A stretch of 64,000 nucleotides of DNA from Theristus sp. LFF4_11 (taxonomy: Eukaryota > Nematoda > Chromadorea > Monhysterida > Xyalidae). Position numbers and translations under genes: made by a program. Location of the stretch: contig JASANC010003824.1 of the NCBI GenBank assembly GCA_030248135.1, positions 30,206 through 94,205 of the forward strand. The letters are read 5' to 3'. This document shows positions 33,647 to 45,600 of this stretch, in pieces. Under the pieces are notes generated by a model. The model was not told where the DNA came from. It did not search any database and worked only from the letters and a program-made list of their open reading frames with translations. Positions within the stretch are counted from its first letter, which is position 1, and the number at the start of each line of letters is the position of its first letter.

Positions 33647-36600
33647 ATGTCCGAACATGACCTCAATGGGATTGGCGTCACAAATCAAACGACAGCCAGC
33701 GCAGAGGCAAAAGACGCAGACGATTTAATCAGTGAAATTGAGCATGACCTGCCGTCGGTTGAGGACCAATCGTTGGATGAAATCTTGAGAGAGGTCTGTG
33801 TCATTGGTTTGGTTTCATGAATCCAACCATGCTCTCATGAATGCGCAGCCCGCGGACCTCAGAAGACGCAAAAACTTTTCGTCATATGTGTTTTCTCAAC
33901 AAACACCAGCTTCCCAGCAAAAATGCAAATCTTTGGCTTATGTCCCGAGTTATGCTAGTTCATAACTCGCTTTCGTTTATATCGCATGTGTGCCTGTGTG
34001 TTTGTTTTTGGTTGCGCGTCGCCCGCAAATCAAAGGACAGTGTTTCTGAATCGGACTAGATTATCAACGTGGCAGAATCGTTGGTTTTAAATGAAAAAAA
34101 AACAATTGCAATTCCGTCATCTTTGTCATAAATTTTTCTTCCTCTTGCCAAAGTTGCAAAAGTCCACCTCCTTTCCAGGACACCAGCACAGGTACATTCG
34201 AGGTGGAACCATTGGAAGATTTGACAACCAGCTACCAATTGGCCGGCTCATCGTCGTCCGACATCGCACCGAGCGAGTCAGACTCCGCCTCCGTGACGCA
34301 CACCAGCGCAACGACGCGTTCGCAAAGTGCTGGCGGTCATGATTGGTCGGTGATTGGGAGAAGTGGTGGTGTGGATTGTTGATTGTGAACGGACCGAAAA
34401 TTACAGTTGAATTGTAGATCATGGGCAGTCAGCTGATCGGCTGTTATTGTATTTGGCTTGCTGAATGGTCCGGCTAACTCAATGCAGCTAATCTGCGTGC
34501 CAGTTTCAAATTCCAGTAAATTTCATGCAACAGTTTGACTGTAGATTGCATTTGATTGGTGACTGATTGGACTGGGAGCTTTTTTTGCTTTGGTGCGGTG
34601 GTTGGTTGAATGTTTTCCAATGGAAAAAGTTTCAACAAAATGGAAAGCAAGTGACGAGTCTTTTTGAGTTTTTTTTATTCGGCCGGTTGGAAGGCTGTGT
34701 TGTCAGACACGATGCTTTGTACTGCATGGTGATTAACTGCGCACTATCACTGCTATCGACCAATCAGAACGTCTCTAGATTAGATGCAGCCAATCAGCTT
34801 TTACCCTGGCCTTGCATGGAGCTGATCTCTGACTTTTTCAAATACTCCTACTCCAGTCATTTGACTTCAGCAAAATTTCTTGGATGGAACCTCCTTTCTT
34901 TTAGGAAACACCCTGCACGTCGTCATCTAAAATCAAGCATACTGCGGGTGGAACGGTCACGCTTAATGTCAGCACAGGTGCAGTCTGCTACTGATCGTGC
35001 TAATGCAGGTGGGCGGAGTCATGTGACACATTTTTTGAAATGAAATCACAGAATTGAATTCATGGTGACATTGACTGATTCGAATTTTTCGATTTCGACA
35101 CTCCAATTGTGTTTTGGGCTTGTGCGGCTAAACCATTCCTTGGCTCGTGTATGTAATAAAACAATTTTTAGTTATTGTGTGTTCATTTGCTCGCCGTTTT
35201 GATTCTCATTTCGCCTGTAAAACCCATTTCACATATTCCAAATTACAGGCACACCAAGTTGCATTGCCATATCGCCTGGCTCCGATGCCAACGCCAACAA
35301 TCGAGGTCACCAGCGACGTATGTTGGCCGTGGGCATGTCGCACGGCGCGGTGCTGCTGTTCGACTTGGTCACGCAAACGTTGCAGTTTTCGTACAATGGA
35401 GCAAACGCGGGTGGGCGACGGCAGAAGACACCAGCGCAAGTTCAACAGCAGGTTGAGTTGAACGAGTTTACTAATTCAAGGTCCTTTTTTTAAAATTGCG
35501 CTCGGTGATTGGTTGCTTTATTCTTGTTGTTGACCAATCAGCATGATCGATGTGAGACGATTTGCAGTCGATTTCGTTTGTAGTGATTTGTTGCGGGCAA
35601 ATATATTTCGAGAAGGGTGCTACGCTGATTGGCTGCATCAGTGTTCTCCCCCAGATAAATGCGACCAATCAGCTAGTTGCTGTGTGTTTGTATCCTGTTT
35701 TGCGAGTTATCTATCAACTGTTTTTCTCATGGAATTCCGAGGGTTTTTTTTGTTTTTTTGTGTTTTTAGGGTTGCGTATCTTGCCTGGCGTTTAACGCGA
35801 CCGGTAGCCGTTTAGCCGTCGGCTTTTCTCGAGGCCACTTGACCTTGCTGAACACGACTCAGGGCAAATCGGTGCTGCATCTTGAGTTCGTTTGCAGATT
35901 GTGCTTGTTTTTGCATTTGGTGTTCTTGTTTGTTTGTTTGTGGTTCTCCTCTCCACACGACGCTTTGGTATCATCAATTTTTTAAGTTCTGCGACTGAAT
36001 ACGTTCGCAGACGTGGAAAGGAAACCAGTTGCAATCTTATTGTTGCAATGCAAAATATCGTAAGTGATCCAGGCCTAGCTAGGGACTCGGATCGCTTTAC
36101 CTATTTTGAATTCCCGCGTCATGCATGAAACTGTTCACCTGTCTATGCGCGCATTGAGTCTCGGGACCAAAATGAAAGATGATAGCAGAGGGAGATATGG
36201 TATTTGAATGAAAAGTGGGACGTTTTGAACCGACAGTCTGCTGACCATGTGTGTGTGTGTGTGTTTTTCAATGCAGCCAATCACGCTGCGTTTGTATCCG
36301 TTTCAAAAATCGGTTCTCTGAAAGCAAGATGGGCAATGATTGATTGATTGATTGATTGATTTTATTCGACATACTGTAAGTGTCAGTGGCACATGCACAA
36401 GGAAAACCGGTCTCCAAACCAGCAACGCTGGGCACACAGCCATTAATGTCGCGTCATAGTTCAAGAAAAACATAACCAGATCAGCGTGTTTTCCACCAGC
36501 ACATCACTTTCAGGCCGGAGCAGGCGCATCAAGCCGGCCGTGGCATCCTGCACTGCGCGTTCACGACGGCGCCGAACATGATCGTCATCAACGACAGTGG

Positions 36601-39600
36601 CGGGTCGGTGTACGTGCTGCGGTTCAGCATCGGATTAACCGGTGATTCAAGAATATTTGAAATCAGAATTACATTTGAAAATCCTTTTTTTGTCAACTGC
36701 ATGCTGATTGGATGCATTGCGCTGGTGGGACAATTAATCTTGCGAGGACGGGACAGGAATGTAAAACGGTTGGTTTACGAGCAACATACAGTAAACTGTA
36801 GACTATAGCATTGCTTCGATGATTTCCAATTTTGGCGCGCGGATCAGTTGCGTGTTTCCAACGGGCTCAGCGAGGTACACCGCAAAGCAGAGCCCCGCTT
36901 CGTGGTACACCGCACCATCGTACAAAACCAAAATTGAACTGATCAGTCTGTAGTAGGCGATCAAGAACTCTGCAATAATGTCGATACATTTTCGTGATCG
37001 CACCAGGCAAACCACTCCACGATTTGAAGATAAAAAGCAAAAAACTTCAAATAAAACATGGATCTCATCCATTCGCAGGCATCACGCACCGTCTGACGTG
37101 CATCTTCAGCGGGTGTCACGGCGAGGTGTGCGCTATTGAGCCACTGAAGTCGTGCGACATTCCACCATCCGTCATCACAAACCACGACGCCGCCCACCAG
37201 ACGGAGGCGCACCTAAATCTGTACGCAACGTCGATTTTGATCGCGATGGCCTCGCTGACGAAAGCGATGGCGGTGACGTTGGCGTACGGCCCAAAGTCGG
37301 TGTTTGCGGCGAACTTGCCCGTCGAGAACAGGCGCACGCACGAGTACCCGCCGATGGTGCGCTGGATGTGGCTGCCCATACAGGCGGGTGTGCTTGTGCG
37401 CGAGGGGTTTTCTCGGGCGGTTTTTGAAATTGAGTCTCTCGCTAGCAGTCTGGTTTCAACACGATCAGAATCGTGTTGTCTGTTTTTCGCAGGTTGCTGT
37501 ATTCTGCAACGTTGCAGTCTCAAATTGAGTCTCTCGCTAGCAGTCCAGTTTGAACACGATCATAATTATGTTCTCTGTTTTTCGCAGGTTGCTGTATTCT
37601 GCAACCTTGCTGTCTCACCCACGTTGTGTCATTGGTGCATTGGCTGCGTTTGAATTTGAAGACAATCACGCTGATTGGATTGGTCGAATTTGGCAGTCAA
37701 TTGCGGTCGAAGATATGAATGCACGATCTTTAGTCACAATAAGAACATGAACAATCATCTACGGTCGAACTCTATAAATTATTGGGGGTCTGCTGATTGG
37801 TTGGTAGTCAGGTGATGCATGCTTTCTATGCAAGCCAAACTCCGCCCCCACGGCAATTTCTGTACAGAACGCATGCACCAACGACTCAGCTGATTCCTAT
37901 AATTTTCGTTCGACTGTAACCTGATCTTACCATGAAAAAAATCAAATTCTAAGAAAACGAACCTTCCCGCTCGACTTCAGGTGTCGCCAAAGGCGCGCGT
38001 GATCGACCCGGTGCTGACGTTCTGTCGCCATTCGTTGGTGCACTTCTACCAACTGCACACCGCCGACACACGCCAGTGGCGGTGGTTCCATTTGGCACGC
38101 GTTCAGTTGCCACATGACGTCATACAGTTGCACTGGCTGAATGCGCGCTGCTTGATTGCGATGGTTGGCTGCGTACAGTCGTCGTGTGAAGACCGCGCAC
38201 TTTCTTTCCAGGAGTGTTGTTTCTGTTTGGTCTGAACGGTCTCAGCAAAACACCAGAACTCTCTGTTTGCTGGTGTGTTTGTTTGTGCACTGAACAGTGC
38301 ACCACTGAAATCATGTGCGACACAAACGGGTGCGCGGTATTCAGCAGACCAGAACTTTATGCGGGCGTTGTTGGAAATTGCCAGTTTTTTTCAAGATTTG
38401 TGTTACTTCCAGGATTCCACCGAGTACGTTCATTTGTTCGAAGCAAACGACCAAAATGCAACGGTCACACAAGCGAAAAACACCGGCAAAACAAGACGAC
38501 GGTCCGCCGGTTTGTTGATCAGACTGTTGCAACGAATTATGATGCTCAGCAGATGCTGATCGCTAAAGTTTACTGATACAGTCAATCAGCCAATCAGCCA
38601 GCCTAACTGAAATGTAAACAGGCGTTTGAATGAGCCTCATGGTGTCTGTCCATGTCAATAACTTCTTATTTCCACAAGAAATTTCCACACAATTGACTCA
38701 CCTGTTTCAGATCGTTTGACTGTGATATCTTTTTCTTCCTTAGAATGTGACACACGCAAGAAAACCGTGTTTTGCAGGTTTGCGTGATTCCGCGAATCTC
38801 TCAGAGAGTCGTTTCGTTTACGCGAGTGCTGAGTTCAAGGCGCTGGCAACCGGCGGCAACGTCAGTCCGGCGCTGGCACTTTTGGCCGACAAGGCCTGCT
38901 ATCACTCTTCGGTGACCGATGGAAATGGTTATAATTTTTTTTGAAGTTTGTAAATTTTAAAACCATTGTACACACCTTGTTTAGTGCCAGGAATGCACAA
39001 TTGTGCTCTGGACATTTTGTTTGACGTTCGTTATACATGCTGAGAGGATCCATGAACATTGGCATTGACACTCGTGTTACAGCTTGTTTATCCATCACAT
39101 CACTTTACGGTTCTTCAGTTTGCATTTATAATAACCAAAAAACCCAACAATTCATTTCATTTCACTTCGATTTTCACGGTTTTTAATTTCACATTCATTA
39201 TAACCAAAAAACCCAACAATTAATTCATCTCACTTCACTTCACGTCGTATCTGCTATAAGCAAAGCCTTGCGCAGCTAACTCCTTCAGACATAACTAGCA
39301 TTACAGGGTGTTGTTATGTGCTCGGCCTTCGCGGCGTCTACTCGGTCACGATTCGCACGTGGCTAGAACGCCTGGATGTGTACCTGGACAATAATGACTA
39401 TTTGTCCGCGCTGCAGTTGGCCGTGGATTTCCATGAAGGTTAGTTAATGAGACTTGATGGGCGGCTGATTCAGTGAAGCAGGTGAGTTTACGATAGTTGG
39501 GAACTGGGCACACAATCGTTCAGTAGTTTTGGGGCTGCATCGAAACGACAATTCTGTGCAGATGCGATAATATTGTTGCTTTTTTAAACAAATCTGTTGT

Positions 39601-42600
39601 TCCTTAGTTTTGAATTTTCATTGAAACCCAATCAATGGGTGTGTGGTGTTCTCACAATTACAAACACGATCATCAGAACATCGTCGCTCATGAATAATGC
39701 GCATTATTTTGACAGTCTCAAATGCTGCACAGGTCGTGTTAGTGTCGCCCGCACTAGTCACGGTGACATTGGAGGCCTGAAGGGTGGCGCTGCTGGTGAC
39801 AACTGGAGACGGGTGATCGCGGATAAGGTGATCAACATCGCGTTGACGTTGATCGATCAATCAACAATGTTCGCGTCGGCCACCGGTGGAAATGCACCAT
39901 CAGTGGAAGACATGTGGAAGGTGCGACCGGTCTAGAAAACGATCAACATTGGCGAATTGTTGCGTTCAGAGCTCAACTGTGCTCTGAAGCTGTCTGTGCA
40001 CGCTGATTGGTTGCGTCGAGCAACTAGGGCTAATCAGTAAACTGAACACAATCAGCGCTGATTGCCCGTAATTTGATGTGTTGATTTATTAATTCGCCCA
40101 TTCAATGAGTCTCGCTACAGCTTGGCCAGCCAGCTTGCTGAGAACCAGAATATTCCATGCTAGCACCATGTCTTCATGGAGTCGAAAGAAGAAATCTGAT
40201 AGAAAAAATGGTTCGGCTTGCACAGAATGCTGCATCACGTTACCATTAACTAATCAGCTAGTTGTATATGTCACAGAGTTAAGACTGTACAACATGGCTA
40301 ATGGCATAGCAGTTGATATGATGACGGCCAGGGCCGAAACATGGCGAAACTTGCATATGCGAAAATCGTTTGATTCCAACTTTGCACGGTGCTCAGCGAG
40401 TGCTGCCCGTGTGCATTGACGCGTGCGTGTGCGTGCAACGGCGTGACGTGCTCTATGAGGAGCTGTACGAGCGACTGGGCGGCACGGCCGAGCGGCACGC
40501 TAGGGGTCTGTTCCTTGAATGCCTCGAGGATCGCCTGTTGGACGGCCTTCTGCCTGACTTGCCGCCTAGGCTCATTCAGGTGCGGCAGATGGAAACATGG
40601 AGGTTTTTTAAGGAAGGGGGTGTTGTTTTGTGCACCAGCTGATTCGGGCTCGGTTTTTGGCTGGTTACGATGTTTGGCGTATTTTTTCAGTAGATTTAGG
40701 GAGCATCTCAAGATTTTTTCAGTAGCAGGATAAACACCCGGAACTGTAATTGTTGTTATGTAGTGTGCAATGAAAGCTGACTTTCAAAACTATGCAGCAA
40801 ACTCTTTTTTTTCTACGCCATGACTTCAGGATTACCTGGCGTATTTAGCGGACGAGTCGCTACTGCACTCATTGGAGTGCTCCATCGTGCGTCTGCCGAT
40901 CGAATCTCTGGATCTGCATCAGGTGTTTTTTTGGGCAACTTTGCTTGGCTTGTTCTGTTTTTTATATGGAACAATTTGATTTTTTTCCTGTGCATTTTCG
41001 CAGGTGATCACACTGTGCCGCAAACATTCACTCTGGGACGGCGTTATTTACGTGAACAATCGAGCGCTGAAGGACTACGTCAGTCCGTTGAAGGTCGGCA
41101 CGAAGGGTTGGAGATTTTGGTAACCGGTTGGGTCTGTCTGGACTCAGTGCAGTCTGACCCGTGCGCGTCAGTCATATATTGCTGATTTACTGTATATTTC
41201 TGTGGACTGGGAACGTATGACAGAAAGCTGTCGGCTTGTCATCTTGACGGCGTTTAGCAAGTTTCTAGGTTAGCCGTTGCTAAAAAGATGGCAGTTGAGA
41301 TTAGATATTCCGCAGGCTTGTTTTAGTTCCACAGGGTTGTTTAGAAAAACGATCACCTTCGTATGATACGTGTGCCGTTTTTCGTGGGCTGAAACAAATG
41401 CTTTTCAAAGTTAGCTAGGCCGCACATAATGTTTTTTGTGTTTTTTTTCTGTCAGGAAATGTGCGCGGTGCTTGCTGAGGTGATGCACACCGATCAACTG
41501 CTGCTTACGGATGAGATGATACTGCTTGGTAATCGATTGCTGTTTTATATCAGGTGCGGTTCTTGGGCGTTCAAAACAGTTTTAATTTGACCCACCGATT
41601 CTTCAACATTGTTGGTGTGTGTAGGAACCGTTCTTTTTTCAAAGACATAACAAGGTAAATTAAGCCATTCCTTAAATCATGATCAATACTGATCGGAATA
41701 TTCATTTGTAAATAATGTCAAGTGACGGACCCCGTTTTCTACATTTTAGTTGTTGTTTCTTTGGGCGTGCGTATCCAATCGGCACACTCGACGGTGACGA
41801 AGCTTACGTTGTCTCACGGGATGTCTACAACTTTCTTGTATTGCCTTCTGGTTTGTTCTTTTCGCCGAAATTACATTGTGCTATTTAGAAGCGTAAACTG
41901 AAAAGTCATCCCTGACGGACTGATCAGCTGAATAATCCATTTTATGCGTCAAATCGCTGCGAACAAAAATAAACGGAAACTGCTACTGTTTGCAATGACC
42001 TGACGGGCCCACGGTGGTTTACCAGGTGAAACCGCAAAAAGCAGTGTCCTACACCAGCGACGTCAGCTCGCAAACGACAAAAAAAACTAAAGACAAACAA
42101 AGCCGAATCACAGATTTTATTTGTTTATTTTGTTATCGGTTTTAGATGTTTTTTACATATATTTTACAGATCCTCAAATGCCATCAACAGCGCGCTACCC
42201 ATACCTGAGATTGTTGCTGCATTTCGATACACGCGAGTTTCTGAATGTGTGCTCGATGGTGAGACTTTCATTGGATTATCAACTGTTTTATTTACCGAAA
42301 GCATAATAAACTCCGATAAAATTTCAATGAATTTAGCACCATGAAATAAAGTCATCAGTCAAAATATATCCTTGATTTTTCAGGCGTTCGAGTCGGAGCT
42401 GTTCGCTAATGAATCCGGGTCTGTTTGTTTAAAGTTGTCAAGTTTCTGGAAAACATTTCGGATATTTTTCAAATTTTTTTTTGTAGAAAACGAGTGCTGT
42501 CTCAGCTGGTGAACGTTTTGATCGACGTGTTGTCCGAATGCTCGACAGACACAGGGGAGACGCATGACTTGAATGTTGGTGATATGTTGCGTTTGTGAGA

Positions 42601-45600
42601 AGGGCATTTTAGGAATTTTTGAACAGTTTTCACTTGAGTTCTGATGAAAAAAGTTGAAGATTGGATTTACATAACCATATGATCATACATAACCAAAAGA
42701 ACTTTTCGTCAGCTATACTGTTATGCACCAAAATTTCAGGCATTTCACTATGGCGCGTTTATTGCGTTTCTAGCGCGAGTCACGTTGCGTGGAAGTGGCG
42801 TCGAAATCAAGTTCAATATCAATCGGGAACAATTGGAAAAGGTTGGTGGTGCTGAGAACGAAGGCTTGTTGTTGCATTCGACCGGCGTTGATTGGCTGCT
42901 GCATCAGCATTGTCAAACCATTTAGCATTCTAAATTGCATTTTGCTCGCTCTAGCACGCTGATTGGCAGATGATCGCTTGCGCTTCAGCGGCAAGCCAAT
43001 CAGCGCGTGTTCTAGAATCTGAGCCACAAACTGAGTTCGGATTTTGACCAAAAACCAAAAATTTTATAACTTGAAATATGAAAAAAACAGATTCTGAACG
43101 CGAGCCTCGAGTCCTCCGACAACAATCAAGCAAGATCGGCCAGCTTTGACGAGTGTCAACAGTCGGTCATCGAGTTGCTGAGATCGTCAAAGACGAAACA
43201 TTTGATCGACCAAACCAGACTCGTTCAGTTGGCTGAACGCGGCAGATTGTGAGCGTTTTTTTTTTAAATTTTCTGTGCAATGAAAGCAGCGAATTGATTT
43301 ACTGCGTGTGAATTGGGTGGCAGCAGCAAATGAGCATGGTTCATTTGTTGATGTTTTGGAGCAAAGGATTTTGTCGTGATGTAGATGTAGGAGCTCAGTA
43401 ATATATTGTAGTATTTGAAACGGGCGTCTGGAGTGAATGATAACAAGTATTTCTTGTTTTGTAATCCCATTATGCTTTTTTTAAGTTTTCACTTTTCAGA
43501 CTTGCAAATAAACCATTTTTGGCAATTTTTTGTAACGTGTCGGCATACAACGAATAATTGGCGAAACGCCTAACAGATTTACCAAATAATTTGATTGCAT
43601 TTGTAAATCAGTCAAGCTTTGACGATTACCCTTGCAGCACCCGTCTCTGCGAGTATTTGTACTGCGAACGTCGACAGTTTGACAAGCTAATCGAATGCTA
43701 TTTGGATGAGCAAAGCGATTACCTGAATCAGGATTACGAAGACCATCGTGCGACTGAGATGTTTGCGTCGATTCGAAAACTGATTTCAATGGATCGATTG
43801 AGTTTCGATGAGAAAGAGCTCGTGAAACGCGCCTTTGTCGACAATTTACCGGTGGGGAATTCCTTCAGAATAGTTTGCGAACTTTTAATTTTTTTTGGTT
43901 TGGTTGATGTCATGGCGATTATTTGTTTTGACTCCGAAGTTTTGGGGCGTCACCATATCAGTCGGGCACGCTGGTTGGTTCGTTTTGTTCATTAAAGATG
44001 CGGCCAATTAGCAAACGGGAGGTTTTTTTTGATGTTTTAATCTAGAGCATTGAAAAATTCAGTTCAACTGGTAAATTGTGGCACTTCGTCGCAGCAGATT
44101 GGTCGGTCGTAACAAGGGCAAAATACTGCTCGGATTTCGTGTTTTTTCGAAACTTCAGCAACTCGAGTTTATTTTTTTCTTTTTGCTACAGAAATTGACG
44201 TCTTGCGACGCAGCGCAGACTGCCGATTTTCTGTTGGCCTTCTGCGAAAGCCATCTCGCCGATGTGGCCGAGCGTCTGAAATTGTTGCCGCCGAAAAATG
44301 TGCTCGATCTGTTGAGTCACGTGTTTGCGCAACGGTAAATTCGGCATTCTTGGAGAAGCGTTTTTTCCGATTTTTAGATTTTCAACTTTTAGGGCAGTTA
44401 TGCACATTTCGATGTTCAAACTGACCATGCTGATTAGACCGTGATGTAAGCCCGATCTTCATGTTGCGAGATCGAGTTTCAAAATTCATTTGCGTTTGTG
44501 TGGTTGACGTGAAACTGCAGCACATGACAAATTGTTTTCTTATTCGCCATCCCAAGAGCCAACCGACAAAAAACAACTAAACCGACCCGAACTGCCGTGT
44601 GTGTTTTGTTGCTCCACAGCAAATCGGCCGGTCTCACCACGCTCACCGGCGAGAATTCGCTCGACCAGCAGCTGCTGCTCGCCTATGTGACGGCCGCATG
44701 CACGGTGGACAGCGAAAGTGACTCGCTCGTGGAGTTGCTCCGAGACTGGGACTCGCTGTTGGACTCGAATGCGACTGGGGGCGCGCAGGACGCGGTGCTG
44801 CGAGTCTGTCGACAGTTCGGTCACGTGCCGGCGGTGGTGTACTTGCTGGAGAGACGGCAGCAGCACGATGAGGCGTTTGAGTATTTGGAAACGGTTGGGG
44901 TTGGGGTTGCAGTGGGCTGGGTTCGGGATTTCATTCGAAATTCTTGGGCCTTGTTATAGTCCAACTCTATAACATGTCCAGCAAGCTGATTGGGTGGTGG
45001 TGTACGAGATGCGTGCTTTCTATGCATGACAGACTCCGCCCCCCCGACAATGCACGCACAGAAAACATCACCAACCAATCATCTGATTGAGAGTTAGACA
45101 ATGGTGTTGGCAGTTGATATTGTCATTGATGAACGAGCAATTCTTGCATTCAAGAGCATGTGTTGATTGGCTGTGTAAATGTGGTTTCAACCAATCAGCG
45201 GGGTTCTGCACTGTGGTCTGCCGGATCAAAATTTCGTATTTCGCATTCGTACAACAACCGGCCACAGTCGTACAAGGGAACTGTTACGTTTTGCATTTCA
45301 GCAAATCAATCAGCAACGACAACAGTCGTTCACATCAGAGTCGCGTTCGAGCGCATTTGGTGAGTGCGATTACATTTGCGTCGGCATGGTCAGCTGATTT
45401 GAATGAAAATGGTTCAAAGAAACAAACCAGGTGGCATGGAGAATGGAGAAGATCGAAGTATTTGTCCAAGTTTAGCGCCACTTGTGGCAACTCAAAAAAG
45501 CGGACATCACTAATCGTATTTTGTATTCACTGAGCTAATTCTACCGGGGCGGAATTGACTGGAATTGTTCTGTTTCACTCATTCACCATGAAACTGAATA

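Noticed and set aside
36578..36808. VPS8 exon extended to 36808
   Set aside because: The frame after the GT at 36642 becomes intron-like and contains a TGATTGG motif. The next exon at 37079 fits phase 1.
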